A DNA stretch of 64,000 nucleotides, taken from assembly GCF_013385425.1 (NCBI RefSeq), contig NZ_JACAQA010000041.1:95736-159735 (forward strand), in the 5' to 3' direction. Positions within the stretch are counted from its first letter, which is position 1; every line of letters starts with the position of its first letter. Both the position numbers and the translations under genes were made by a program. Shown here piece by piece: positions 8,871-17,712 of the stretch. Source of the DNA: Pseudomonas gingeri. GTDB taxonomy: Bacteria; Pseudomonadota; Gammaproteobacteria; Pseudomonadales; Pseudomonadaceae. The notes under the pieces are model-generated. The model did no database searches, was not told where the DNA came from, and worked only from the letters and a program-made list of their open reading frames with translations.

Positions 8871-10505
8871 TCAAGTGAAACTGACGAACTGGCCTTCGTC
8901 CACCGGCGCGCGGCCTTTGAAGCCGTCCCGGGGCCCGCTGGTGTAGCTGTCGAAGCTGCGGGGTTGCGGTTTGTACGCGGGCGCCGCTTCACCGTCGAAA
9001 CGGAAGAAGCCGATCAGCTCCTGCAACTGCCCGGCCTGGGCATTCATTTCCTCGGCAGTGGCCGCCAGTTCCTCGGAGGCCGAGGCGTTCTGCTGGGTGA
9101 TCTGGTTCATCTGGCCCATGGCGATATTGATCTGCCCGGCGGCGCCACTCTGTTCCAGGGAGGCGGCGGTGATTTCCTGGACCAGATCCGAGGTCTTCTG
9201 GATATTCGGCACGATTTCATTGAGCAACTGACCGGCCTGTTCGGCCAGGCGCACGCTGCTGGAGGCCACTTGGCCGATTTCCTGGGCCGCGACCTGGCTG
9301 CGTTCGGCCAGCTTGCGCACTTCGGCGGCGACCACCGCGAAGCCCTTGCCATGGTCGCCGGCGCGGGCGGCCTCGATGGCGGCGTTAAGGGCCAGCAGGT
9401 TGGTCTGATAGGCGATGTCGTCGATGATGCTGATCTTGTCGGCGATCTGTTTCATCGCCAGCACCGTGTCGCTCACCGCGCCGCCACCCTGCACGGCGTC
9501 ATTGGCGGCCTTGCCGGCAATGCCGTCGGTGATCTTCGCGCTTTCGGTGTTCTGGGCGATGGAGGCGGACATCTGCTCCACCGAGGCGCTGGTCTGTTCG
9601 ACGCTGGCGGCCTGTTCGTTGGCTGCCTGGCTCAACGACTGCGAGGTCGAGCTGACCTGCTCGGAGGCCGACGACAGCGAGTCGGCGGCGCTGCGCACGT
9701 CACCGAGGATGCTGCGCAGGCGCAAGGTCATGTTCTGCATGGCGGTCAGCAGCTGGCCGGTCTCATCCTTGCCGGAGGTCGGCAAGTCCTGACCCAGGTC
9801 GCCGGCGGCCATGCGGTTGGCGGCTTCCACGGCACCGTTGAGCGGACGGGTGATGCTGCGGGTCACCAGCACGCCGACCAGAATGCCGAGCAGGGTGGCG
9901 GCGATGATCAGGGCGATCATCTGGGTCTGGGAGCGGGTGGCGATATCGTTGATCTGCTGGTTGGCCTCGGCGGCGCGGTCCTGTTTGCCGCGGGTGACCT
10001 GGCCCATCAGTTTGTCCACCACGTCGCCGCTGACCACGGCCTTGGGCAGCAATTCGGTGACGTCGCTGGTTTCCTGCAACAGCCCGGATTGCTGGTGGGT
10101 GGCGAGCACCTGCTGGACCAGGTTCTCGTAGTCCTTGAGCGGTGCGTCCAGTTGATCGAGCTGGGCCAGGCCGTCCTTGGTGATAAAGGATTTACGCGCC
10201 TCGGCGATCAGCTTGCGGGTCTGCTCCATGGCGGCGCGCGCCTGGCCAGCGGATTGTTCGCGCCCGGCCTGGCTGGTGGCGAGCAGGGTGTGGCGCATGG
10301 CGCGGCCGACGACGATCAGCTGGATATTGGCCTCCTGCATCAGGCTCATGCCGGTGACATCGAGGTCGTACATGCGGTCCGAAAGGCTGTTGACCTGGGA
10401 CAGGTTGCGAATGCCGATCACCCCGATGCTCGCGGTCAGCACCACCACCAGCAGGAACCCCGCGGTCAGGCGGATGCCTATCTTCATGTTCCTGATGAAT
10501 TGCAT
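8871..10505 (-). CDS. methyl-accepting chemotaxis protein with 4-helix-bundle sensor
   Basis: 544 residues. TM1 (KIGIRLTAGFLLVVVLTASIGVIGI) is followed by a periplasmic helical domain of about 150 residues, TM2 (ALIIAATLLGILVGVLV), a HAMP domain and the long signalling coiled coil. The hairpin tip IAYQTNLLALNAAIEAARAGDHGKGFAVVAAEVRKLAERS is the conserved CheA/CheW contact. The start at 10505 has a perfect AGGAG. The C terminus ends GQFVSFT and lacks the WEEF-like pentapeptide that tethers CheR/CheB in Aer2-type receptors. It lies two bases after cheA within the operon. Ligand unknown. Confidence 0.94.
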   Translation of the reverse strand: MQFIRNMKIGIRLTAGFLLVVVLTASIGVIGIRNLSQVNSLSDRMYDLDVTGMSLMQEANIQLIVVGRAMRHTLLATSQAGREQSAGQARAAMEQTRKLIAEARKSFITKDGLAQLDQLDAPLKDYENLVQQVLATHQQSGLLQETSDVTELLPKAVVSGDVVDKLMGQVTRGKQDRAAEANQQINDIATRSQTQMIALIIAATLLGILVGVLVTRSITRPLNGAVEAANRMAAGDLGQDLPTSGKDETGQLLTAMQNMTLRLRSILGDVRSAADSLSSASEQVSSTSQSLSQAANEQAASVEQTSASVEQMSASIAQNTESAKITDGIAGKAANDAVQGGGAVSDTVLAMKQIADKISIIDDIAYQTNLLALNAAIEAARAGDHGKGFAVVAAEVRKLAERSQVAAQEIGQVASSSVRLAEQAGQLLNEIVPNIQKTSDLVQEITAASLEQSGAAGQINIAMGQMNQITQQNASASEELAATAEEMNAQAGQLQELIGFFRFDGEAAPAYKPQPRSFDSYTSGPRDGFKGRAPVDEGQFVSFT

Positions 10506-10507
10506 GA

Positions 10508-12535
10508 TCAATCTCCTGAAAGGCTGGACAAGGGGGTGTGGAGCGAAGCCGGCGACGCGGGCTCGGCGGCGCTCTGCAAATGGCGGAACAGGCTGGCGAT
10601 ATCGAGGATCAGCGCGACCTGGCCGGAGCCGAGGATGGTCGAGCCGCTGATGCCGCGCAGGTGCTGGAACATCTGGCCGAGGGGCTTGATCACGGTCTGC
10701 AGTTCGCCGAGCAAATGATCGACGATCAGGCCGGCCTGCTGGCGGCCCTGGCTGACCACGACTATGTTGCGCCGGCGCGCGCGGCTCGGGCTCAGGCCGA
10801 AATGGCTGTCCAGTGCGATGCACGGCAGTGGCTTGCCGCGCAGGTTGAGGTAGCCCTGGCCGAGTTGGCCAGGGCTGGCCTCCATGCATTCGGTGACCAT
10901 GTCCAGGGGGATGACAAAACTGTCCTGGCCGACACTGACCTGGAAACCGTCGATGATCGCCAGGGTCAGTGGCAGGCGGATACGGAAGGTGCAGCCCTGG
11001 CCGGCCAGGGAGTCGATCTCGATGACCCCGCGTAACTGGTCGATGGCGCTGCGCACCACGTCCATGCCGACGCCGCGTCCGGAGAGGTTGGAAACCTGCT
11101 CGGCGGTGGAAAACCCGGCCTCGAAGATCAGCCCGTGGATGTCCGCATCGGCCAGTTGCGCATCCGGATCCACCAGGCCCTTGTCGATGGCTTTTTCGAG
11201 AATGCGCGCGGTGTTCAGGCCACGGCCGTCGTCCTGTACTTCCAGCACGATCATGCCGGAGTCGTGGTAGGCGTTGAGGCTCAGGTTACCCTCGGCGGGC
11301 TTGCCCACGGCCAGGCGCTCGGCGGCGGACTCAATGCCGTGGTCGATGGCATTGCGCACCAGGTGGGTCAGCGGGTCGGCGATCTTGTCGATCACCGATT
11401 TATCCAGTTCGGTTTCGCCACCGCGCAGGCTCAGCTGAATCTGCTTGCCCAGCTCCTGGCTGACATCGCGGACCACCCGGTGGAAACGGTTGAAGGTTTC
11501 GCCGACTTCCACCATGCGCAGTTTCAAGGCGGTTTCGCGGATCTGTTCGACGTGCTGGTGCACCGCCTGGATGCTTTCCAGGCAGCCGCTGTCGCCGTTG
11601 CGCCGGGCGTGCATCTGGGCCCCGGCGGTGCTGATCACCAACTCGCCGACCAGGTTGATCAACTCGTCGAGCTTGTGCGCGGCAACCTTGACCAGGCTGG
11701 TGTCCTGCGGCCGGCGGTCGCGGCTGACCGGGGTTCTTTCCGGCGCCGGCTCGAGCATTGCCTGGGCCCCCAGCAGCGCTTCCGCCGCCGGTACCGGCAG
11801 ACGATCTTCCGGGACCAGGCGCAGGGTGCAGAAGTCCTGGATAAACTCGAACACGTCTTCGATTTCGCCCTGGCTGGCGGCGCTGCGCAGGCTGAACTCA
11901 AAGCCCAGGTGGCAGGTTTCCGGGTTGAGCTGTTCCAGTGCCGGGAGGGCTTTGCTGACGGTCTCCAGCCGGCTGATTTCACCCAGGCGCTTGAGGTAGC
12001 GCAGGAACGCCGCCGGGTCGAAGCCGTTGCGAAACAGCTCCTCGGAAAAACGGATCGAGACCTGCCAATTGACGAGCGCTGCCTCGGCGGCCGGCGCGGT
12101 AGCGGTCTCAGGTTCCGAGGCCTGTTCAGCGACATGGCCCTGGGCTTCGAACAGCGCGGCGAGCAAGGGCGCCTGGCGGGCTTCGTCGGCGTCCAGCAGG
12201 CCGCTGTCGGGGTCGACCCGCTGGATCATCGCGCTCAGTTCGTCCATGCAGTTGAGCATCAACGAGGTCAGCGCCGGAGTGAGCACGCGCTGGCCGTCGC
12301 GCACCGACATCAGCAGACTTTCCAGATGGTGGGTGAGGTTGACCAGCGGCGTCAGCGAGAAGATCCCGGCGGAGCCCTTGAGGGTATGCACGGCGCGGAA
12401 CAACTGGTTGACCGCGTCCTGGTCGGCGGGGCTGGCCTCCAGGCGCAGCAGGCTGTCCTCGGCCTCCTTGAGCAGGTCGCGGCCTTCACTGAGAAAGCCC
12501 AGCAGGAGCTGGTTCCATTGTTCGCCACTGAGCAT
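10508..12535 (-). CDS. cheA: CheA, chemotaxis histidine kinase
   Basis: 675 residues. The order is: HPt domain with phospho-acceptor His50 (RAVHTLKGSAG), a spacer, the P3 dimerisation helices, a P4 HATPase domain (HLVRNAIDHGIES as N box, VQDDGRGLN as G1, GRGVGMDVVRSAI as G2) and the P5 CheW-like regulatory domain (residues ~540-660). It is the central kinase of this array, phosphorylating the linked CheY and CheB. It sits three bases downstream of the STAS gene. Confidence 0.95.
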   Translation of the reverse strand: MLSGEQWNQLLLGFLSEGRDLLKEAEDSLLRLEASPADQDAVNQLFRAVHTLKGSAGIFSLTPLVNLTHHLESLLMSVRDGQRVLTPALTSLMLNCMDELSAMIQRVDPDSGLLDADEARQAPLLAALFEAQGHVAEQASEPETATAPAAEAALVNWQVSIRFSEELFRNGFDPAAFLRYLKRLGEISRLETVSKALPALEQLNPETCHLGFEFSLRSAASQGEIEDVFEFIQDFCTLRLVPEDRLPVPAAEALLGAQAMLEPAPERTPVSRDRRPQDTSLVKVAAHKLDELINLVGELVISTAGAQMHARRNGDSGCLESIQAVHQHVEQIRETALKLRMVEVGETFNRFHRVVRDVSQELGKQIQLSLRGGETELDKSVIDKIADPLTHLVRNAIDHGIESAAERLAVGKPAEGNLSLNAYHDSGMIVLEVQDDGRGLNTARILEKAIDKGLVDPDAQLADADIHGLIFEAGFSTAEQVSNLSGRGVGMDVVRSAIDQLRGVIEIDSLAGQGCTFRIRLPLTLAIIDGFQVSVGQDSFVIPLDMVTECMEASPGQLGQGYLNLRGKPLPCIALDSHFGLSPSRARRRNIVVVSQGRQQAGLIVDHLLGELQTVIKPLGQMFQHLRGISGSTILGSGQVALILDIASLFRHLQSAAEPASPASLHTPLSSLSGD

Positions 12536-12538
12536 CGG

Positions 12539-12856
12539 TCAATCCTCGTTCGGGGCGGCGGGGTACAGCGATTCCAGGTTCAGCAGGGTCAGCAGTTCAT
12601 GCACCGGGGGCGAGACCCGCGACACGGTGGTCGGCTGGTCGATGGACGACAAGGCCCGCTGGATCGCCAGGAGCAATTGCGCGCCGGCGCTGTCGAGTTC
12701 GTTCAGGCCACCCAGGTCCAGTTGCCAGGGCCCCGCCGGCAGCGGCAGCAGGCCGAGCAACTGGTCGCGGGCCATGCTGACCTCGTACAGGGTCAGGTCG
12801 CCCTTCAGGTGCAGTTGTGCGGGGGTGTCATCCCTGGCGGGGGTCAGTGAAAACAT
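12539..12856 (-). CDS. STAS-domain protein in the chemotaxis operon
   Basis: 105 residues, a single STAS domain of the anti-sigma-factor-antagonist type. LHLKGDLTLYEVSMARDQLL matches the first strand-helix and LDLGGLNELDSAGAQLLLAI carries the conserved D-S-x-G loop, whose Ser is the phosphorylation site in SpoIIAA-like proteins. The ATG at 12856 begins the domain; the longer frame is antisense-type sequence. It sits between cheY (7 bp) and cheA (3 bp). Its role in the array is not established here; it may bind CheA or a receptor. Confidence 0.85.
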   Translation of the reverse strand: MFSLTPARDDTPAQLHLKGDLTLYEVSMARDQLLGLLPLPAGPWQLDLGGLNELDSAGAQLLLAIQRALSSIDQPTTVSRVSPPVHELLTLLNLESLYPAAPNED

Positions 12857-12863
12857 GGCGTGG

Positions 12864-13235
12864 TCATCCCAGCAATTTTTCCACGGCCGCCAGCAATTGC
12901 TGGGGCTGGAACGGTTTGACGATCCAGGCCCTGGCACCGGCGGCCTGGCCTTCGGCTTTCTTCGATTGCTCGCTTTCGGTGGTGAGCATGATGATCGGCG
13001 TGAAGCGGTATTCGTTGCGTGCCTTGACCTCTTTCACCAGGCCGATGCCATCGAGGTTGGGCATGTTCACGTCGCTGATGATCAGGTTGATTTTCTGGCC
13101 GTTGAGCTTGGTCAAGGCATCGCGGCCGTCGCAGGCCTCGATGACCTGGTGACCGGCAGCGGTCAGGCTCATCTTCACCAGTTGGCGCATGGACAGGGAG
13201 TCGTCGACGATCAGGATGGTCTTGGCCATGTTCAT
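12864..13235 (-). CDS. cheY: CheY, single-domain chemotaxis response regulator
   Basis: 123 residues, one receiver domain: TILIVDDSLSMR, phospho-acceptor Asp55 in LIISDVNMPNLDG, Thr in MLTTES and Lys in WIVKPF. It is the output of the CheA array and binds the flagellar motor or another target. ATG codons at 13235 and 13229 (and a GTG at 13238) are all possible starts; none has a strong ribosome-binding site. Confidence 0.93.
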   Translation of the reverse strand: MNMAKTILIVDDSLSMRQLVKMSLTAAGHQVIEACDGRDALTKLNGQKINLIISDVNMPNLDGIGLVKEVKARNEYRFTPIIMLTTESEQSKKAEGQAAGARAWIVKPFQPQQLLAAVEKLLG

Positions 13236-13263
13236 CACTCTTGCAAAGGAGAAAGCGGGAAAA

Positions 13264-14370
13264 CTAGAAAAAGGTCACTTCGCTGGCGACGCTCATGTGC
13301 GTCTGGCCTTGGCGTTCTTCATCGGTGGTGAAGCGTTGGCGCTGGCGTTCGAGCCAGGCCGCCGGATCCTTGAGGCTGTTGTCCTGGCGGGCAATGGCGT
13401 CGATCAGGTTCGCGAGATCGATCTGCACGTGATCGAGCATCTGGTCGGTGCGATCCTGGAACTGCAGGTTGACCATGATTGCCTGGATGTCGGCCTGGGT
13501 CGCGCGGGCATCCTGTTGCAGGGCGCGGGAGGCGCCGGTCAGTTCGTCTAGGTTGTCCCCCAGGCGGGTCATGACCTGGGTCACCGAGCGGTTGAGGAAG
13601 TCCAGGTTGGCCTGTTCGCTGGTGCCCAGCTCCGCGGCCTCGGCGATGGTGGTCTCGATCGCCAGGTTGATTTCGCCGACCTTGGCGTCCATGCCCTGGC
13701 CGGTTTCGGCGGACAGGGTGGAGAGTTTGCGCACTTCGTCGGCGACCACCGAAAAGCCCCGGCCGTATTCGCCGGCGCGGGCCGCTTCGATGGCGGCGTT
13801 GAGGGCGAGCAGGTTGGTCTGGCTGGCGATTTCCTGGACCCGTTTGGCCATGTGCTGCAACTGGCTGGCGTAGCCGCCCAGGTGGCTGATGGTGTCCAGC
13901 AGATCGTGCTGGCGCTGGCTGCTGGCTTCGAAGGATTGCGTCACTTCATGCAGGCGCTGGTTGGCGTCGCGCAGGCTTTCGCCGACGCCACCGCTGCCGA
14001 GGATGCTTTCGGAGTTATGCAGGCCGCCTTCGAGGCGGGTGGCGATGCTGGCAAAGCGCTGGAACAGCTCGCTGATATTGGCTTGCAACAGGTCGCGGCT
14101 CTGGCCTATGCCGGCGCTCCAGCTCGGGGCGACTACCGGCAGAAGTTTATGCAGGTCGAGATCGGTTTCGTCGGTATCGGGTACTGGCGTAAGGGCGGGG
14201 AGGGCTGCGGTTGTCGAAAGCTGTGTGGCACGCAGGGTGATGGACGCCACCGCGACGATGACCAGGCCAGCGCCGATGAGCAGGGACTGATTGAAGAACA
14301 ACCCGATAGTACTTAGCCCGATGCCTAGCCAGACTCCAAAATAGATCCGCATCTCCTGCTTCCATTGCAT
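13264..14370 (-). CDS. methyl-accepting chemotaxis protein without a large periplasmic domain
   Basis: 368 residues, the first gene of the che operon. Two closely spaced membrane segments at residues ~9-24 and ~29-46 leave almost no periplasmic loop. The rest is a short cytoplasmic signalling coil with the tip IASQTNLLALNAAIEAARAGEYGRGFSVVADEVRKLS. There is no clear HAMP domain. The C-terminal stretch VNLQFQDRTDQMLDHVQIDL resembles that of other short receptors. Such receptors usually sense cytoplasmic or membrane cues. Position and size recall McpA/CttP of the P. aeruginosa che2 cluster, though CttP has a sensory domain. Confidence 0.88.
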   Translation of the reverse strand: MQWKQEMRIYFGVWLGIGLSTIGLFFNQSLLIGAGLVIVAVASITLRATQLSTTAALPALTPVPDTDETDLDLHKLLPVVAPSWSAGIGQSRDLLQANISELFQRFASIATRLEGGLHNSESILGSGGVGESLRDANQRLHEVTQSFEASSQRQHDLLDTISHLGGYASQLQHMAKRVQEIASQTNLLALNAAIEAARAGEYGRGFSVVADEVRKLSTLSAETGQGMDAKVGEINLAIETTIAEAAELGTSEQANLDFLNRSVTQVMTRLGDNLDELTGASRALQQDARATQADIQAIMVNLQFQDRTDQMLDHVQIDLANLIDAIARQDNSLKDPAAWLERQRQRFTTDEERQGQTHMSVASEVTFF

Positions 14371-14400
14371 AGCTCAAGGACGGCGGATCATATCGGTAGC

Positions 14401-14416
14401 ATATTGATATCAATAT
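14401..14416. promoter_or_regulatory. 16-bp perfect palindrome upstream of the che operon
   Basis: ATATTGATATCAATAT is a perfect palindrome whose inner edge lies 31 bp from the start of the first receptor gene. It is very AT-rich in GC-rich surroundings. The placement fits an operator overlapping a promoter, but the binding protein is unknown. Confidence 0.4.
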
Positions 14417-14641
14417 CGGGATAACCCTTAATCCGAAGGGGCGAAAGGCCCTGTTTTCGGGGACGTGGCTGGGGTTTGAAACGGTCTGTCGGGTTAGGTA
14501 TTTGAACCATCATTCAACAACGACGCCGGCTGCTGAGGAAATGGTGCAAAGGCTCTAATCGGCGGCTTCTAGGAATTAGGCTTAAGGTTTGGTAACAGAA
14601 AAGATGTAATGGAATGTAACTCCTTCAAGCACACCACCGAC

Positions 14642-14731
14642 CCTGTAGGAGCCTGGCTTGCCAGCGATGAGGCCCGTAAGACTTGCAGCGAATTTGCGAA
14701 CGCCTTCGCTGGCAAGCCAGGCTCCTACAGG
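14642..14731. repeat. REP doublet (two inverted REP sequences)
   Basis: The two ends are long inverted arms: CCTGTAGGAGCCTGGCTTGC at the left and its near-perfect reverse complement ending at 14731, with about 32 bp between. This is the REPIN/BIME arrangement common in the P. fluorescens group. It can fold into a cruciform. No RAYT transposase gene lies in the window. Confidence 0.85.
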
Positions 14732-14779
14732 ATTGCGTGTTGTCAGGCGGCTTAGGTGGCCGCCTTATAACGCGTGTTG

Positions 14780-14854
14780 TCAGTGCACAAACAACGCAAT
14801 CAGGATGATGACCGGGATCGGCACGCCTAGAAAAAACAGCAGTAATGAGCGCAT
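14780..14854 (-). CDS. 24-residue membrane micropeptide
   Basis: A short frame reading MRSLLLFFLGVPIPVIIL and six further residues, ending FVH. It is almost wholly hydrophobic with a Gly-x-Pro-x-Pro kink, i.e. one membrane span. AAGGAG stands seven bases before the ATG, a near-ideal ribosome-binding site. It starts 16 bp after the stop of the 300-residue membrane protein on the same strand, so the two form a likely operon. Function unknown; such peptides often modify a larger membrane partner. Confidence 0.6.
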   Translation of the reverse strand: MRSLLLFFLGVPIPVIILIALFVH

Positions 14855-14870
14855 TTTTGTTCTCCTTGGG

Positions 14871-15773
14871 TTAACTCAGCGTCGTTGTGTGGGCTGGGTA
14901 GTCGGTGCTTTCGACAAAGTGCACACCATCGCGCCGGCGTCCGCCGAAGGTGGCGGCCAGGCTGGCGAAGAAGGCGCCGATCAGCAGGGCGATAAAGAGC
15001 CACAGGGTCGACCAGGCGGCCACTTTCGCGGCGCTGTCGGCCGCCTGCTTGGCCTTGTTGGTGGCGGCGTCGACGTCCTGGCGGGCTTCGCCGTAGACCT
15101 GGTCGACCCGCTGTTCCGCCTGGGTGCGCGAGAGGTCGGTGCGCTGGGTCACCAGTTGCGCCAGGTAGGCATGGTCTTCGACGCTCAATGGGCCAACACT
15201 CAGGTTGCGGGCAAGGATGCGTGTGGCCACGCCATGGGCGGCGTCTTCACTGACGGCCACGGGGCGATCATCACGAAACAGCTTGTCGATGTAGTAGTCG
15301 CTGCTGTCCGTCACCGTGTTCAGCAGGGCGCTGCTGCTGGCCGTTGCCGCCCCGGCCTTGATCCCGCCGCCCATCAGGCCGCTGACGGAGCCGGCGACCA
15401 GGGTGACTGTCACCAGGGTCGCGACGGCCCAGGCGAGCAGGCCGTGGGCGGTATCGCGGAAATAGACTTCGTCGTCATGCAGGTTGGCCCATTTCACCCG
15501 CAGTCGACCGGCGAGGTAACCGCCCATGCCGGAGGCGAGGATCTGGGTCACGGCCAGCCAGATAATCGCCGACACGCCGAGGCCCTTGGCACCGAGGCCT
15601 TCGCCGGCCCAGGGCGACATCGTCGAGAAGCCCAGCCCGGCACCGAGCATGAGCAGCAGCAGGGAGAGTGCCGCCGCTGCGGCGGCGCCCGCGAAGATCG
15701 CCGCCCAGGACACCCCTGAGTAAGTCGACGCATCGTGGCGTATGGCAGATGGGTATTGAGTGTGCTCGATCAT
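14871..15773 (-). CDS. membrane protein of unknown function, Ala/Gly-rich
   Basis: 300 residues with four predicted membrane segments, around residues 22-50, 65-87, 112-135 and 255-275. A cytoplasmic or periplasmic helical stretch (residues ~150-250, with repeated EDHAYLAQLV/QAEQRVDQVY/DVDAATNKAKQAADS) lies between the third and fourth. I do not recognise a named family; similar proteins are common in pseudomonads. It is followed by the 24-residue membrane peptide, its probable operon partner. Confidence 0.75.
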   Translation of the reverse strand: MIEHTQYPSAIRHDASTYSGVSWAAIFAGAAAAAALSLLLLMLGAGLGFSTMSPWAGEGLGAKGLGVSAIIWLAVTQILASGMGGYLAGRLRVKWANLHDDEVYFRDTAHGLLAWAVATLVTVTLVAGSVSGLMGGGIKAGAATASSSALLNTVTDSSDYYIDKLFRDDRPVAVSEDAAHGVATRILARNLSVGPLSVEDHAYLAQLVTQRTDLSRTQAEQRVDQVYGEARQDVDAATNKAKQAADSAAKVAAWSTLWLFIALLIGAFFASLAATFGGRRRDGVHFVESTDYPAHTTTLS

Positions 15774-15957
15774 TGTTGTTCTGCTCCATGAATGAAAGAC
15801 GTACAGCCTTCATGCAGAACAGAGCAGAGCGCATGCCAACCCGTTTTATTGCTGAATTATCAGCGTTATCAACGGGTTGGTTTTTTGAGAGGGTCTGAAG
15901 CCCATGCAAACTGCATGATCGGACCCTGGGTGACGGGCTTTATGCATTGGCGGGCGA

Positions 15958-16422
15958 TCAGTCATCCCAATGTCGGCGATGCTTGCGATGGCCATAACCG
16001 TGGCCGCGATGTTCGCCATGGTAGTCACGGCGGTCGCCACGGTAATGGCGCCCTTCACGGTCGCTGGAGTTGCCCATGTAGTTGCCCAGGGCGCCACCCG
16101 CGCCACCACCGGCCGCCGCGCCGAGCAGGGCGCCGTTGGTGCCCCCCATGCTGCGGCCGACCACGTTGCCGCCGGCCGCGCCCAAGGCGCCACCAATGGC
16201 GGCTTCGCCACGGCTGTGCCTGTTCGCGCCAACCGCGCTGCCGCCTGCGCCACCCAGGGCGGCACCGATGGTCGAGCCGGTGTTGCCGCCCAGCGACTGA
16301 CCGACGGCCGAACCGAGTACCCCGCCCAATGCGCCACCGATACCGGCTTCGGCGGTACCACCGGCTGAGGCGAAGCCACTGGCCAGGCTCAGGGACAACA
16401 AGAGAATCGACGAGAACTTCAT
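15958..16422 (-). CDS. exported glycine-zipper protein with His-rich tail
   Basis: 154 residues. A signal peptide (MKFSSILLLSLSLASGFASA) is followed by about 100 residues of repeated GxxxG segments (GGALGGVLGSAVG, GAALGGAGGSAVGA, GGALGAAGGNVVG), typical of glycine-zipper domains that insert in or coat membranes. The C-terminal 35 residues are rich in His, Arg and Asp (GRHYRGDRRDYHGEHRGHGY), a possible metal- or surface-binding tail. It is a single-gene unit. Role unknown. Confidence 0.78.
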   Translation of the reverse strand: MKFSSILLLSLSLASGFASAGGTAEAGIGGALGGVLGSAVGQSLGGNTGSTIGAALGGAGGSAVGANRHSRGEAAIGGALGAAGGNVVGRSMGGTNGALLGAAAGGGAGGALGNYMGNSSDREGRHYRGDRRDYHGEHRGHGYGHRKHRRHWDD

Positions 16423-16629
16423 GTGAGAGGAGCCTCCAAGGGATGACGGCGCGATCCTGAGGCTTGTGTAGGAATAGTTACAATTGAAATCCGACGAATA
16501 ACATGGGTTGTATACAAAATCATAACTTACTGTTTTTACTGGGGAACTTAGTCGATTTTAGTCAGTCTCACGTCGCTTGAACTCGCCTGTTTTGCACGTC
16601 CTGCGCCGCTGAAAAGAGCTTTTCCGGAC

Positions 16630-17712
16630 CTAGCGCCGGTTCCAGAAAATTGATTCGCTCCAGCGTTTTTCCATCCCATAGAACTGTTGCCGGTTGCCCA
16701 GGTAAGCGGCGTAGATCCGTGTCAGCAGATCGGCATAACCGGGCAATGCCTCGGGGTCGCCTTGCAGCGCGGCATGCACGGCCTGGGCGCAGTGTTGGCC
16801 GCAGTAAAGGGCGGTGGCGATGCCTTGCGAGGACAACGGATCGAAGGACAAGGCCGCATCCCCGACTGCCGCCCAGCGTTCACCGTGGAACAGCGAAAGC
16901 CGCCCGCTGCTGGCGTCCATGCCGTGGACCGAGGTGCCGGGGCGGTAGCCGTGGGTTTGGCACAGTCCCCATAGCAGGCGAGTCTGTGCCAACTGCTGCC
17001 ACAGACCTTCGCTGCTCAGCAGTTGCTGGCGATCCAGCAGGTCGAGATCGCTGAGGTAGGTCACCAGCCGTTCCCCCGACGGCAGCAGCACGCTGTACCA
17101 CCAACCTTGCTCGACCGCCTCGACCAGGGTCCGACCGTCCTGGTCGCTGCCTTGTGAACTGTGCAGCAACAGATAGAACGCCACCAGTCGATCATCCGTC
17201 AGGCGTTGCGCGCCCTGCTGGCGTGCGAATACGGCCGGGCGGCCGCCGGCGTCGATCAGCCAGCGGCTGTGGGCCAGGTGTTCGTGGCCGTCGCGGCTCA
17301 GTTGCAGCTGGAAACCGTCTTCGGCGGCGCTCTGGCTCAGTCGTGTGGAGGCGTGCACCGATACCCCGGCTTGTCGCGCCGCCGCACGCAGTTGCTGGTC
17401 GAAAGCCGCACGGTCCAGTTGATAGCCCTGGCCGTGGGTGTGAAAGATGAAGTCATCCGCGTGTGGCTCGTCCGAGCCCCACACGGAGACATTGCCGTAG
17501 CTGGTGCGATGCCTGGCGTCGAGGAAGCCCTCGAGCACTCCCAGATCACTGAGCAGCGAGCACGCCGAAGGCGGAAAACCTTCGCCCACCCGAAAGCGCC
17601 CGGCGGGCGCCGAGTCGGCCAGCAGCACCCGCCAGCCCAGGCGAGCGAGGGTAATCGCGGTCGCCGAGCCGGCCGGGCCGCCACCGATAATGGCGACGTC
17701 GTAGTGCTCCAT
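16630..17712 (-). CDS. LodB/GoxB-like FAD-dependent oxidoreductase, partner of the quinone oxidase
   Basis: 360 residues. It opens with the Rossmann motif VAIIGGGPAGSATAITLARLG and carries the flavin halogenase/monooxygenase-type motif GDAALSFDPLSSQGIATALY. In the LodA/LodB systems of Marinomonas, a flavoprotein of this kind is needed to make the cysteine tryptophylquinone cofactor of LodA. The gene directly abuts the LodA-like gene (stop and start adjacent), so that role is likely here. Without the neighbour it could be read as a geranylgeranyl-reductase or halogenase relative. Confidence 0.82.
   Translation of the reverse strand: MEHYDVAIIGGGPAGSATAITLARLGWRVLLADSAPAGRFRVGEGFPPSACSLLSDLGVLEGFLDARHRTSYGNVSVWGSDEPHADDFIFHTHGQGYQLDRAAFDQQLRAAARQAGVSVHASTRLSQSAAEDGFQLQLSRDGHEHLAHSRWLIDAGGRPAVFARQQGAQRLTDDRLVAFYLLLHSSQGSDQDGRTLVEAVEQGWWYSVLLPSGERLVTYLSDLDLLDRQQLLSSEGLWQQLAQTRLLWGLCQTHGYRPGTSVHGMDASSGRLSLFHGERWAAVGDAALSFDPLSSQGIATALYCGQHCAQAVHAALQGDPEALPGYADLLTRIYAAYLGNRQQFYGMEKRWSESIFWNRR

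Larger units (their letters stand above)
14371..14779. other. intergenic region before the che operon
   Basis: Some 410 bp without a convincing gene. It holds the palindrome at 14401-14416 and the REP doublet at 14642-14731. I see nothing else in it. Confidence 0.6.

Noticed and set aside
14642..14731. CRISPR-like palindromic repeat
   Set aside because: There are only two inverted arms and no spacers; the sequence is a REP doublet.
16630..17712. Tryptophan halogenase
   Set aside because: It shares flavin motifs with halogenases, but it is too short and its adjacency to a LodA-like gene points to a LodB-type maturation protein.
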